From assembly GCA_002312935.1 (NCBI GenBank), contig DCAT01000072.1:1-9106 (forward strand): 9,106 nt of DNA, in the 5' to 3' direction. Within the stretch, counting starts at the first letter, position 1, and each line of letters opens with the position of its first letter. A program made the translations under genes and the position numbers. Origin of the DNA: Oceanospirillaceae bacterium UBA1126 (GTDB lineage Bacteria; Pseudomonadota; Gammaproteobacteria; Pseudomonadales; Balneatricaceae). Positions 1-6,574 of this stretch are shown here, piece by piece. Below the pieces are notes generated by a model. The model was not told where the DNA came from, ran no database searches, and saw nothing but the letters and a program-made list of their open reading frames with translations.

Positions 1-1103
1 CGTGTCGCAATAGTGCGCAAGCCAACTGGGCCATGGTACACCGCGTAAAAAGATGACATGTTGGCTAACAAAGCTTGGGCTGTACAGATGTTGGAGTTGG
101 CCTTCTCACGGCGAATATGTTGTTCACGGGTTTGCATAGCCATACGCAACGCAGGCTTGCCTTTGGTGTCGATTGAAACACCAATAATTCGCCCTGGAAT
201 AGATCGTTTGTATTTATCTTTGCTGGCGAAGAACGCAGCATGGGGGCCGCCGAAACCTAAAGGTACGCCGAAGCGTTGGCTAGAGCCAAATACCACATCA
301 GCGCCCAACTGGCCTGGTGATTGTAGTAATACTAAACTCATTATGTCGGCGCCAACAGCCACGAGGGCTTTTTGTTCGTGGGCTGCATCAATGATGCTCT
401 TTAAGTCACAAATGGAGCCATCACTACCAGGGTATTGCACCATCACGCCAAATACATCGTGCTGGGCTAGATCTTTTGCTGGATCGCCCGTAACAATGTC
501 AAACCCAAAATATTCTGCCCGCGTGCGCATTACAGAAAGGTTTTGTGGGTGGGTATTCTCGTCTACAAAAAAGGTTACACTTTTCTTCTTGTTAGCACGT
601 TTACACAAGGCCATGGCTTCTGCAGCTGCAGTAGCTTCATCTAATAAAGATGCATTAGAAAGCTCCATCCCTGTAAGGTCCATAATCATCTGCTGGTAGT
701 TAAGCAAAGATTCCAAACGGCCTTGGGCAATTTCTGGCTGATACGGTGTGTAAGCGGTATACCACGCAGGATTTTCCATCACATTTCGCAAAATAACATT
801 CGGCACTAAGGTGTTGCTGTAGCCCATACCAATACAAGACACATTAACTATGTTTTTACTGGCCATCTCTTTAAGTTGGGCTAGGGTGGCTACTTCAGAC
901 TGTGATGCTGGCAAATCTAAAGGTTGGTCTAAGCGTATGCTGTCGGGCACTGTTTGGTCTAACAATTCATTCATGCTGGTTACGCCAAGGTGACGCAGCA
1001 TAACTTCATTGTCACTTGCACTAGGGCCAATGTGACGGTCAATAAAGGCGTTGGTTTGAAGCAGTTGTGTAATAGGGGTTTGGGCAAGAGTCGGTGCAGA
1101 CAT
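1..1103 (-). CDS. gcvP: Glycine dehydrogenase (decarboxylating), P-protein, N-terminal part
   Basis: This is the pyridoxal-phosphate (PLP)-dependent P-protein of the cytoplasmic glycine cleavage system. It decarboxylates glycine and passes the aminomethyl group to the lipoyl arm of GcvH. Only the first 367 codons are present, against about 960 in the family, and the gene runs off the left edge. The visible part is the N-terminal P-protein domain. Diagnostic stretches are IGMGYSNT near residue 91, NPAWYTAYTPYQPEIAQGR at 111-129, DEATAAAEAM at 155-164, GFGGPHAAFF at 283-292 and REQHIRREKANSNIC at 326-340. The catalytic PLP lysine lies in the missing C-terminal half. The ATG start is supported by AGGA about six bases upstream and by good N-terminal alignment with the family. 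It lies 76 bp downstream of gcvH on the same strand and is very probably co-transcribed with it. No frameshift is visible. Confidence 0.96.
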   Translation of the reverse strand, partial: MSAPTLAQTPITQLLQTNAFIDRHIGPSASDNEVMLRHLGVTSMNELLDQTVPDSIRLDQPLDLPASQSEVATLAQLKEMASKNIVNVSCIGMGYSNTLVPNVILRNVMENPAWYTAYTPYQPEIAQGRLESLLNYQQMIMDLTGMELSNASLLDEATAAAEAMALCKRANKKKSVTFFVDENTHPQNLSVMRTRAEYFGFDIVTGDPAKDLAQHDVFGVMVQYPGSDGSICDLKSIIDAAHEQKALVAVGADIMSLVLLQSPGQLGADVVFGSSQRFGVPLGFGGPHAAFFASKDKYKRSIPGRIIGVSIDTKGKPALRMAMQTREQHIRREKANSNICTAQALLANMSSFYAVYHGPVGLRTIAT

Positions 1104-1132
1104 GGAGAATCCTTACTTGATGCAATTAACAA

Positions 1133-1165
1133 CGCCCAAAGCCCATGTATAGATGGCTTTGGGCG
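1133..1165 (-). promoter_or_regulatory. Intercistronic stem-loop between gcvH and gcvP
   Basis: A perfect 11-bp inverted repeat (CGCCCAAAGCC at 1133-1143, GGCTTTGGGCG at 1155-1165) encloses an 11-base loop, about 15 bases after the gcvH stop. On the gcvHP transcript the stem is followed by UUGUUAAUUG, which is too interrupted to be a strong intrinsic terminator. It could be a partial attenuator that lowers gcvP relative to gcvH, or a stem that protects the upstream message from 3' decay. The structure is seen directly; the role is inference. Confidence 0.6.
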
Positions 1166-1179
1166 ATAAAAGTTGTGGC

Positions 1180-1572
1180 TTAGTCTTCGCTGGCAACAAT
1201 GTCGCTATAGGCATCGGCACTAAGAAGTGTGCTTAAGTCAGCGTCGTCTGCCAATTTAACTTTTATAATCCAACCCTCTACATAAGGATCTTCATTAACG
1301 GTTTCAGGAGAATCTTCCAGAGAATCGTTAAACGCAATTATTTCTCCTGATACAGGAGCATAGGAGTCTGACGCCGCTTTCACTGATTCAATGACGGTAT
1401 ATTCTTCGCCAGCATCAAGGTTACGGCCAACATCTGGAGCCTCAACAAATACGATGTCGCCCAATAATTCTTGGGCGTGATCGGTAATGCCAACAGTCAC
1501 TGTACCGTCGCCATTGTCGGCTAGCCATTCGTGGGAGCTGGTATAAAGCAATTCAGCAGGAATATTGCTCAT
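1180..1572 (-). CDS. gcvH: Glycine cleavage system H protein
   Basis: GcvH is the small lipoylated carrier of the glycine cleavage system. Its lipoyl arm shuttles the aminomethyl group between P-protein, T-protein and the L-protein (dihydrolipoamide dehydrogenase). The 130 residues match the usual length (129 in E. coli). The lipoylation motif ESVKAASDSYAPVSGEI places the modified lysine at residue 65. The family signature HEWL (14-17), with GITDHAQELLGDIVFVE following, is intact, as is the C-terminal EGWIIKVK region. The ATG start has AGGA ten bases upstream and matches the family N-terminus. It is the first gene of a gcvH-gcvP unit transcribed away from the XRE-cupin regulator and gcvT. No gene for lipoate attachment or L-protein lies in the window. 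Confidence 0.97.
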   Translation of the reverse strand: MSNIPAELLYTSSHEWLADNGDGTVTVGITDHAQELLGDIVFVEAPDVGRNLDAGEEYTVIESVKAASDSYAPVSGEIIAFNDSLEDSPETVNEDPYVEGWIIKVKLADDADLSTLLSADAYSDIVASED

Positions 1573-1614
1573 GATTTTGGGTTCCTGATATTAATTATTA
1601 AAGTGCCAAAGGAC

Positions 1615-1656
1615 CTACAATAAACCGGCCCATATAACCTGAGTTAAGCATATCAT
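1615..1656 (-). other. Possible 13-codon leader ORF upstream of gcvH
   Basis: An ATG at 1656-1654 is preceded by AAAGGA with six-base spacing, better than the ribosome site of gcvH itself. It opens a 13-codon frame (MICLTQVIWAGLL, stop TAG) that ends 42 bases before gcvH. The ribosome-binding sequence sits in the loop of a small hairpin (TTGATT 1658-1663, AATCAA 1670-1675). There is no run of glycine or serine codons that would suggest classical attenuation. It may be chance; the arrangement of Shine-Dalgarno sequence, spacing and hairpin is the only support. Confidence 0.25.
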
Positions 1657-1676
1657 TTTGATTCCTTTCAATCAAT

Positions 1677-1701
1677 AAATTAGCATATAGGAAATATTTC
1701 C
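1677..1701 (-). promoter_or_regulatory. Candidate gcvH promoter with operator-like palindrome
   Basis: On the minus strand a perfect 12-bp palindrome, GGAAATATTTCC (1690-1701), is followed by TATA and then by TGC-TAATTT (1685-1677), a candidate extended -10. No convincing -35 was found. The 9-mer TTTCCTATA (1694-1686) is identical to one half of the palindrome in the gcvT promoter, which suggests a shared regulator. The palindrome and shared 9-mer are direct observations; the promoter call is weaker because the -10 is poor. Confidence 0.42.
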
Positions 1702-1803
1702 CCTTTATGTTTCTGGTAGATAGCCTGCAGATTGTCATGGCATGACGCCAGTCAGGTGCCGTGGTAGCATAGGGTTTATCCTGTAAAACCAACGAGCTAT
1801 AAC

Positions 1804-2427
1804 ATGTCAGCAGAACAACCCGATATGCCAGAGTTAAAGATTGAGTCAGGTTCTGGTTTGCAAGCTAATGTAGAGCCACTGCAGCTGGGCAAGCGTCTAA
1901 GGGAAATTCGACAAAGTTTGGGTTTAACTTTAGAAGAAGCTGGCAAAAAAACTGGCTTGGCGCGTTCAACCCTTTCTAAAATTGAAAATGAACAGATTTC
2001 TCCTACCTTTACAGCAGTACAGAAATTAGCCAATGGATTGCAGATTGACATACCTCAACTTTTCGCTAAGCCCCGCAGTACTATGGCTTCTGGGCGCCGA
2101 GTACTAACAAAGTCGGGCCAGGGCACACCGCACCCAACGAGTACTTATGAGCATGAGCTACTATCTACAGACCTTGCGCGAAAGAAAATGGTACCCTTCA
2201 AGACGCGTGTACGAGCTCGTAGTTTTGATGACTTTGGTGATTGGGTTCGCCACGAGGGAGAGGAGTTTTTATTAGTCTTGGAAGGTGAGCTTGCGCTATA
2301 TACCGAGTTTTACGAGCCGGTAGCAATGGTGGCTGGTGACAGTATGTATTACGATGCCAATATGGGCCATGCGCTAGTGAGTTTAAGTGAGAAGGACGCA
2401 CTAGTATTATGGGTCGTTGCTCGATAA
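1804..2427 (+). CDS. XRE-family transcriptional regulator with C-terminal cupin domain
   Basis: This is a predicted DNA-binding regulator of 207 residues. An XRE-type helix-turn-helix spans about residues 28-82, with LTLEEAGKKTGLARSTLSKIE as the turn and recognition helix. A linker leads to a single cupin fold at about 145-205. The cupin retains a recognisable metal or ligand pattern: H150, E153/E154 and LVLEGEL in the first motif, and GD...H189 in the second. The architecture matches E. coli PuuR-type regulators, which sense small molecules, but the specific member is not recognised. It sits between the divergent gcvHP and gcvT genes, and both flanking promoters carry related palindromes, so regulation of glycine cleavage is a reasonable inference. 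The ATG start has only a weak GAG upstream; an in-frame ATG at 1828 is a less likely alternative. Its own promoter was not identified. Confidence 0.9.
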   Translation: MSAEQPDMPELKIESGSGLQANVEPLQLGKRLREIRQSLGLTLEEAGKKTGLARSTLSKIENEQISPTFTAVQKLANGLQIDIPQLFAKPRSTMASGRRVLTKSGQGTPHPTSTYEHELLSTDLARKKMVPFKTRVRARSFDDFGDWVRHEGEEFLLVLEGELALYTEFYEPVAMVAGDSMYYDANMGHALVSLSEKDALVLWVVAR

Positions 2428-2460
2428 ATCCATTACGCCGGAGTAATCTTCTGAAGAAAT

Positions 2461-2489
2461 TTTGTTTCCTATAGGAAACTTGCTATAAT
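2461..2489 (+). promoter_or_regulatory. gcvT promoter with consensus extended -10
   Basis: TGC followed by a perfect TATAAT (2484-2489) forms a consensus extended -10. The matching -35 position (2461-2466, TTTGTT) is poor, as is common with extended -10 promoters. Transcription would start near 2496 and give a leader of about 35 bases, too short to hold a glycine riboswitch. gcvT can therefore be transcribed independently of the regulator gene upstream. Confidence 0.75.
2464..2479. promoter_or_regulatory. Perfect 16-bp palindromic operator in the gcvT promoter
   Basis: GTTTCCTATAGGAAAC is identical to its reverse complement. It occupies the spacer of the gcvT promoter and ends one base before the TG of the extended -10, so a bound dimer would block RNA polymerase. 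Palindromes of this size suit a dimeric XRE protein. The adjacent XRE-cupin regulator is the obvious candidate, and half of the site (TTTCCTATA) recurs upstream of gcvH. Identity of the binding protein is inference. Confidence 0.7.
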
Positions 2490-2530
2490 CGCGATTATCA
2501 CTTTTTTTCAATTAAAGCCGCGAGAAACCG

Positions 2531-3652
2531 ATGTCTAATCCTTTGTTAACCACTCCTTTTCATGCCATGCACATTCAAGCAGGAGCCAAAATGGTTCCTT
2601 TTGCTGGTTACGACATGCCTGTGCAATACGCCATGGGTGTAAAACAAGAACATTTGCATTGTCGTGCCCAAGCTGGCCTGTTTGACGTTTCTCATATGGG
2701 TCAAGTTCGCCTTACAGGTCCGTCGATGGAAACGGTAGCTCTGGCTTTAGAACGTTTAATTCCAGCAGATTATGTAGCCCTTGCCGAAGGGCGTCAGCGG
2801 TATGGTTTTTTTACTAATTCGGTCGGTGGCATAATGGATGACCTAATGGTTACCAATGCTGGAGACCATTTCTTTTTGGTTGTTAACGCGGGCTGCAAAG
2901 AACAAGACATTGCACATATGCGCGCTCATTTCGCTAGTGACATAAAAGTAGAAGTTCTCGATACCCGCTCTCTGTTAGCCCTGCAAGGCCCAATGGCTAG
3001 TGAAGTTTTAGCCCGTTTGGCGCCAGAAGTTGCCGATATGAGGTTTATGGATGCTAGAGCTGTGTCTATCTTAGGACACGAATGTTTTATTGGGCGCGCA
3101 GGTTACACAGGCGAAGATGGGTTCGAAATTTCTGTAGCCAATGATCGTGCAGAGGCACTAGCAGCAAGTTTGCTTGCCTTTGACGAAGTAGAATGGATTG
3201 GTTTAGGCGCACGTGATTCTTTGCGTCTAGAAGCTGGATTATGTTTGTACGGCCATGATCTAAAGCCAGATACGACTCCAATTTCAGCTAATTTAGTGTG
3301 GGGTATTCAGAAAAGTCGTCGTGCTGGAGGAGACCGCGAAGGAGGATTCCCTGGTGCAGATGTTGTTCTTGGTGAAATGGCTAATGGCCCAAAGCGCCGT
3401 CGTGTTGGTTTGCTACCAGAAGGAAAGGCCCCTGTGCGTGAAGCCGTTGAGTTGGTGACTGCTCAAGGAGATGTCATCGGCGTAGTCACCTCTGGAGGGT
3501 TTGGCCCTAGCTTAGGCGCACCTTTAGCCATGGGCTATGTTGACCTTAGCTACGCCGCTATTGATACACAGGTGTTTGCTCTTGTTCGTGGCAAGCAATT
3601 GCCTTGCAGAGTGTGTAAAATGCCATTTGTGGAACAAACCTATCGCCGGTAA
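2531..3652 (+). CDS. gcvT: Aminomethyltransferase, glycine cleavage T-protein
   Basis: The T-protein releases ammonia from the aminomethyl-lipoyl arm of GcvH and transfers the one-carbon unit to tetrahydrofolate, giving 5,10-methylenetetrahydrofolate. The 373 residues match the family length. The N-terminal folate-binding module shows FAGYDMPVQY (24-33), GLFDVSHMGQ (49-58) and the GGIMDDL motif near residue 99, whose aspartates (103/104) include the conserved catalytic or folate-contacting acid. GYTGEDGFEI (191-200) and the later GHDL and GGFPGA stretches are typical, and the C-terminal domain carries the usual GAPLAMGYV segment. The ATG start fits the family N-terminus, although the ribosome site (GAGA) is weak. 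Unlike the E. coli gcvTHP order, gcvT is divergent from gcvHP here. It has its own promoter and palindrome, and sbcB follows after 30 bp. Confidence 0.97.
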   Translation: MSNPLLTTPFHAMHIQAGAKMVPFAGYDMPVQYAMGVKQEHLHCRAQAGLFDVSHMGQVRLTGPSMETVALALERLIPADYVALAEGRQRYGFFTNSVGGIMDDLMVTNAGDHFFLVVNAGCKEQDIAHMRAHFASDIKVEVLDTRSLLALQGPMASEVLARLAPEVADMRFMDARAVSILGHECFIGRAGYTGEDGFEISVANDRAEALAASLLAFDEVEWIGLGARDSLRLEAGLCLYGHDLKPDTTPISANLVWGIQKSRRAGGDREGGFPGADVVLGEMANGPKRRRVGLLPEGKAPVREAVELVTAQGDVIGVVTSGGFGPSLGAPLAMGYVDLSYAAIDTQVFALVRGKQLPCRVCKMPFVEQTYRR

Positions 3653-3682
3653 ACATCGGCACAGCCCTTAAGGAGCTCGCGC

Positions 3683-5137
3683 GTGGCTTATCAAGCGGAC
3701 CAAACCCAAACATTACTTTGGCATGATTATGAAACCTTTGGACTGGATCCACGTTGGGACCGCCCTTCACAATTTGCGGCCATTCGGACTGATCTAGAGT
3801 TTAATCCCATCGGTGAACCCATGATGTGGTTTTGCCGCCCCGCAGATGACTATCTTCCATCACCAAGTGCCTGTTTGGTCACAGGAGTTACGCCACAAAA
3901 GTGCTTGCAAGAAGGGGTGCCAGAAGTAGAATTTATGGCGCTTATTAATGAGCAAATGAGTGTGCCGGGTACCTGTAGTCTAGGCTATAACAGTTTGCGC
4001 TTTGATGACGAATTTACTCGATTTGGCCTGTATCGTAACTTTTTTGATGCCTATGCCCGTGAATGGCAAGACGGTAATAGTCGGTGGGACTTAATCGACC
4101 TAGTTCGAACTGCTTCGGCTATTCGCCCAGATGGCATTAATTGGCCCCAAAATGATGCGGGTGAGTTAGTGCTTAAATTAGACCGGTTGGCTCCCGCCAA
4201 TGGTATCGAGCATGCTAATGCTCATGATGCTTTAGCTGACGTGCGAGCCACTATTGAATTGGCCCGTTTACTTAAAAAAGCCCAGCCTCGACTCTATAAC
4301 TATGTGTTTCAGCTTAAACACAAAGCCCAAGTGTGGGGGCAGTTAGATCTGCAAATGCGTAAACCTATTCTCCACGTTTCTGCTATGTATGGGCGCGATA
4401 ATGGTTATTTGTCGTTAGTGGGTGCTTTTGCAAAACATCCTATTAATAGTAATGGTGCGCTCGTGTTTGATTTACGTCAAGATCCGCGCATGTGGCAAGG
4501 GTTCAGCTCAGCGCAGTTGCAAGAACTATTGTTTAGTCGTAAAGACCAGCTTCCAGCGGATGTTGCTCGCCCAGCGGTAAAAGAAATACATGTTAACAAG
4601 TGCCCTGTGGTGGCTCCGTTGCAAACGTTAGCGGATGAACACGCAGATAAGTTTGGTATTGATAAAGCTCAATGCCAGCTGCACCTGCAATATTTGCGGC
4701 AAGACTCGGAGTTATGTTCGGCATTGGTTGAAGCTTTTTCTAATCGCCCCGAATTCCCTGCCGTAGATCCAGATGCCGGACTTTATGGGGGTGGCTTCTT
4801 TAGCAATAATGATCGTAAACTCATGCAGCAAGTACATCAACAAGCACCAGAAACGTGGAGTGAAGGTGGCTTTGCTTTTACCGACAGCCGCTTGGAGGCA
4901 ATGTTGTTGCGTCTGAAAGGTCGCAACTACCCACACCTTTTAAGTGGTGACGAAATGCAAGCATGGGAGGCGTTTCGAAGTGAGCGTTTACTGGATGCCT
5001 CTGCTTCTGGCGCTCGCACCTTTGAACATTTTGCCAAAGAACTTAATGAGCTGGGTCAAAAGACTAAGGATGCTGGTGAAATTGCCATTCTCGAAGAACT
5101 GCATATGTACGCAGAATCTATTTACCCGATGAGTTAA
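3683..5137 (+). CDS. sbcB: Exodeoxyribonuclease I
   Basis: Exonuclease I digests single-stranded DNA in the 3'-to-5' direction and acts in recombination and mismatch repair. The 484 residues compare with 475 in E. coli, and similarity runs the full length. The DEDDh exonuclease residues sit at the same numbers as in E. coli: D15 and E17 in HDYETFG, D108 in NSLRFDDE, and H181 and D186 in NAHDALADV. After the nuclease domain come the SH3-like and helical C-terminal regions, with conserved KPILHVSAMYG and HVNKCPV segments. The GTG start is supported by TAAGGAG eight bases upstream, and no better ATG exists nearby. It lies 30 bp after gcvT and 4 bp before a YqaA-type gene, so co-transcription is possible; no terminator is evident in either gap. 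Confidence 0.97.
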   Translation: MAYQADQTQTLLWHDYETFGLDPRWDRPSQFAAIRTDLEFNPIGEPMMWFCRPADDYLPSPSACLVTGVTPQKCLQEGVPEVEFMALINEQMSVPGTCSLGYNSLRFDDEFTRFGLYRNFFDAYAREWQDGNSRWDLIDLVRTASAIRPDGINWPQNDAGELVLKLDRLAPANGIEHANAHDALADVRATIELARLLKKAQPRLYNYVFQLKHKAQVWGQLDLQMRKPILHVSAMYGRDNGYLSLVGAFAKHPINSNGALVFDLRQDPRMWQGFSSAQLQELLFSRKDQLPADVARPAVKEIHVNKCPVVAPLQTLADEHADKFGIDKAQCQLHLQYLRQDSELCSALVEAFSNRPEFPAVDPDAGLYGGGFFSNNDRKLMQQVHQQAPETWSEGGFAFTDSRLEAMLLRLKGRNYPHLLSGDEMQAWEAFRSERLLDASASGARTFEHFAKELNELGQKTKDAGEIAILEELHMYAESIYPMS

Positions 5138-5141
5138 TAGG

Positions 5142-5588
5142 GTGTCTTGGTTTGCTCTGTTTGTTTATAGTGGATTAGCTGCAACTCTGTTACCAGGCGG
5201 CTCCGAAATATTGTTTGCAAGCCTGTTAATGGAGCAACCAGAGCACGCATTTTGGTTGTGGCTCATCGCAACTTTGGGTAACAGTTTAGGCGGCTACGTC
5301 ACCTTTTTTATGGGTGGACTATTAGCCCGTAGACTTAGGCAAACTGAAACGGCGCCTAAGCAAACCATCAGATACCGTTTAGAACAGATGTTCACATTGC
5401 CAGCCAAGCGTGTCGATCAGCTGCACAGCTATGGGGCTTGGTTATTGTTACTGAGTTGGGTGCCCATTATAGGTGATGGCTTTTGCTTGGCCGCAGGATA
5501 CTTAGGCTGGCCAAAAAAACTCTGTTTGAGCCTTATTTTCACTGGCAAAGCGGCCCGTTATGGTGTTTTATTGCTATGGTTAGCCTAG
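5142..5588 (+). CDS. YqaA-type DedA/SNARE-associated membrane protein
   Basis: This is a small integral inner-membrane protein of 148 residues, close to E. coli YqaA (about 142) and distantly related to the DedA family of putative lipid or transport proteins. Hydrophobic segments lie near 4-29, 36-62, 97-121 and 127-147, with a polar, basic loop at 63-95. Family stretches are ATLLPGGSEILF (14-25), the GNSLGGYVTFFMG re-entrant-like motif (46-58), LLLSWVPIIGDGFCLAAGYLG (102-122) and GKAARY (135-140). The precise function of the YqaA branch is not known. The GTG start begins 4 bp after the sbcB stop and has no strong ribosome site, which suggests translational coupling. It converges with yaaA, leaving only six bases between stop codons. 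Confidence 0.85.
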   Translation: MSWFALFVYSGLAATLLPGGSEILFASLLMEQPEHAFWLWLIATLGNSLGGYVTFFMGGLLARRLRQTETAPKQTIRYRLEQMFTLPAKRVDQLHSYGAWLLLLSWVPIIGDGFCLAAGYLGWPKKLCLSLIFTGKAARYGVLLLWLA

Positions 5589-5594
5589 CTTTAT

Positions 5595-6368
5595 TTAAAC
5601 CTCTTCCCGCAAAAATACCCATTGGTCTTTAGTGCTTTGCTCAGCACTATAATAGTAGCCAGATTTGTCAAAATGTTTTATACCTTCAACGTCTTTGAGT
5701 TCGTTCTCAATAACATATCGGGCCATCATACCTCGGGCTTTTTTTGCAAAAAAACTAATGATCTTGTAATTGCCATTCTTACGATCTTTAAATACAGGGG
5801 TCACTAGCCGCCCATCCAGTTGTTTAGTTTTTATAGCTTTAAAGTATTCGTTGGAGGCAAGGTTAACCAATATGGGGTCTGTGTCTTCAGCCAACAGCGT
5901 GTTCAATCCGTCAGTAAGGGTATTGCCCCAATAGTCGTAGAGGTCTTTACCTCTAGGATTGGTTAATTTAGTGCCCATTTCCAAGCGATACGCCTGCATT
6001 AAATCTAGCGGTCTCAATAAGCCGTAGAGACCCGACAAAATGCGTAAGTGGGTTTGGCTAAATGCGAGCTGGGCATCCGTTAAAGTGCCTGCTTCTAGCC
6101 CAGTGTATACATCGCCTTTAAAGGCTAAGATGGCTTGCTTTGCGTTATCGACCGTAAAGGGGGTATTCCAACTGCCAAAGCGCGCAGTATTAAGCGCTGC
6201 TAGCTTATCACTCAGCTTCATTAAGTGGGCAATGTCTTGTGGGGCCATGGGCGACAGCATGTCGATCAAACCTTGAGATTCAGTCAGGTAGTCCCCCTGG
6301 CTAAACAACTGGGTGTGGCTAGGCGTTTCAAAATCTAAGGTTTTGGCTGGCGAGATAACTAGAAGCAT
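5595..6368 (-). CDS. yaaA: Peroxide stress protein YaaA (DUF328)
   Basis: YaaA is a cytoplasmic protein that in E. coli limits intracellular iron and damage during hydrogen peroxide stress; its biochemical activity is not settled. With the start chosen here it has 257 residues, against 258 in E. coli. It begins MLLVISPAKTLDF, exactly the family N-terminus. Other conserved segments are AILAFKGDVYTGL, LRILSGLYGLLRPLDLMQAYRLEMG, NLASNEYFKAIK and KIISFFAKKARGMMARY. The frame stays open for 23 more codons to an upstream ATG at 6437. That extension is hydrophobic, absent from the family and overlaps a likely promoter, so it is rejected. The chosen ATG lacks an obvious Shine-Dalgarno sequence, which leaves some doubt. 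No OxyR site was recognised. Confidence 0.93.
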   Translation of the reverse strand: MLLVISPAKTLDFETPSHTQLFSQGDYLTESQGLIDMLSPMAPQDIAHLMKLSDKLAALNTARFGSWNTPFTVDNAKQAILAFKGDVYTGLEAGTLTDAQLAFSQTHLRILSGLYGLLRPLDLMQAYRLEMGTKLTNPRGKDLYDYWGNTLTDGLNTLLAEDTDPILVNLASNEYFKAIKTKQLDGRLVTPVFKDRKNGNYKIISFFAKKARGMMARYVIENELKDVEGIKHFDKSGYYYSAEQSTKDQWVFLREEV

Positions 6369-6393
6369 AAGCAATAATGTTAAAAGTGAAAAT

Positions 6394-6422
6394 ATATTAA
6401 TGAGTACGATACTAGGTAACAA
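6394..6422 (-). promoter_or_regulatory. Candidate yaaA promoter
   Basis: On the minus strand TTGTTA (6422-6417), exactly 17 bases of spacer and TAATAT (6399-6394) form a plausible sigma-70 promoter, each hexamer matching consensus at four of six positions. Transcription would begin roughly 15-20 bases before the ATG at 6368. This leaves the upstream in-frame ATG at 6437 untranscribed and supports the shorter protein. Confidence 0.5.
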
Positions 6423-6455
6423 ATCCGTCTGGCGCAAGGGTTAGCAGTAAAGTTT

Positions 6456-6478
6456 CCTCAATCTTGAGGTTTAGCCTC
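6456..6478. repeat. Overlapping short inverted repeats in the yaaA-kinase intergenic region
   Basis: CCTCAA-TC-TTGAGG (6456-6469) is a 6-bp-arm inverted repeat. Its right arm can alternatively pair with the next CCTC (6475-6478) across TTTAG. The three spaced copies of CCTC/GAGG lie in the 206-bp divergent region between yaaA and the kinase. This may be a protein-binding site or chance. The rest of that region holds AT-rich sequence with several -10-like hexamers (such as TATGAT at 6504-6509), but no confident promoter for the kinase. Confidence 0.3.
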
Positions 6479-6574
6479 TACAAAGATGACCCTGTTAAAA
6501 GTATATGATAATCTGCAAGGCATATTATTTAGCTTATTTTTACACTATGAATAACTATTTTCCATGGAGGGAAA

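Noticed and set aside
58..699. Long plus-strand open frame of 213 codons
   Set aside because: It is antisense to gcvP, whose minus-strand translation is unmistakable over the same span; the plus-strand protein has no recognisable family features.
1598..1792. 64-codon minus-strand open frame upstream of gcvH
   Set aside because: It crosses the operator-like palindrome and candidate gcvH promoter, has no protein-family look and no ribosome site at its start. Only the separate 13-codon frame inside the region was kept, as a low-confidence possibility.
1573..1803. Glycine riboswitch ahead of gcvH
   Set aside because: The conserved GC-rich aptamer cores of the glycine riboswitch are absent; the leader is AT-rich with only a small hairpin. 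The gcvT leader is also too short.
2432..2458. Short inverted repeats after the regulator gene (ATTAC/GTAAT and TCTTC/GAAGA)
   Set aside because: The arms are only five bases, AT-rich, and lack a proper U-tract, so a terminator call is not justified.
4712..5132. Additional open frames on both strands inside sbcB
   Set aside because: Both lie within the well-conserved exonuclease I coding sequence and are out-of-frame shadows.
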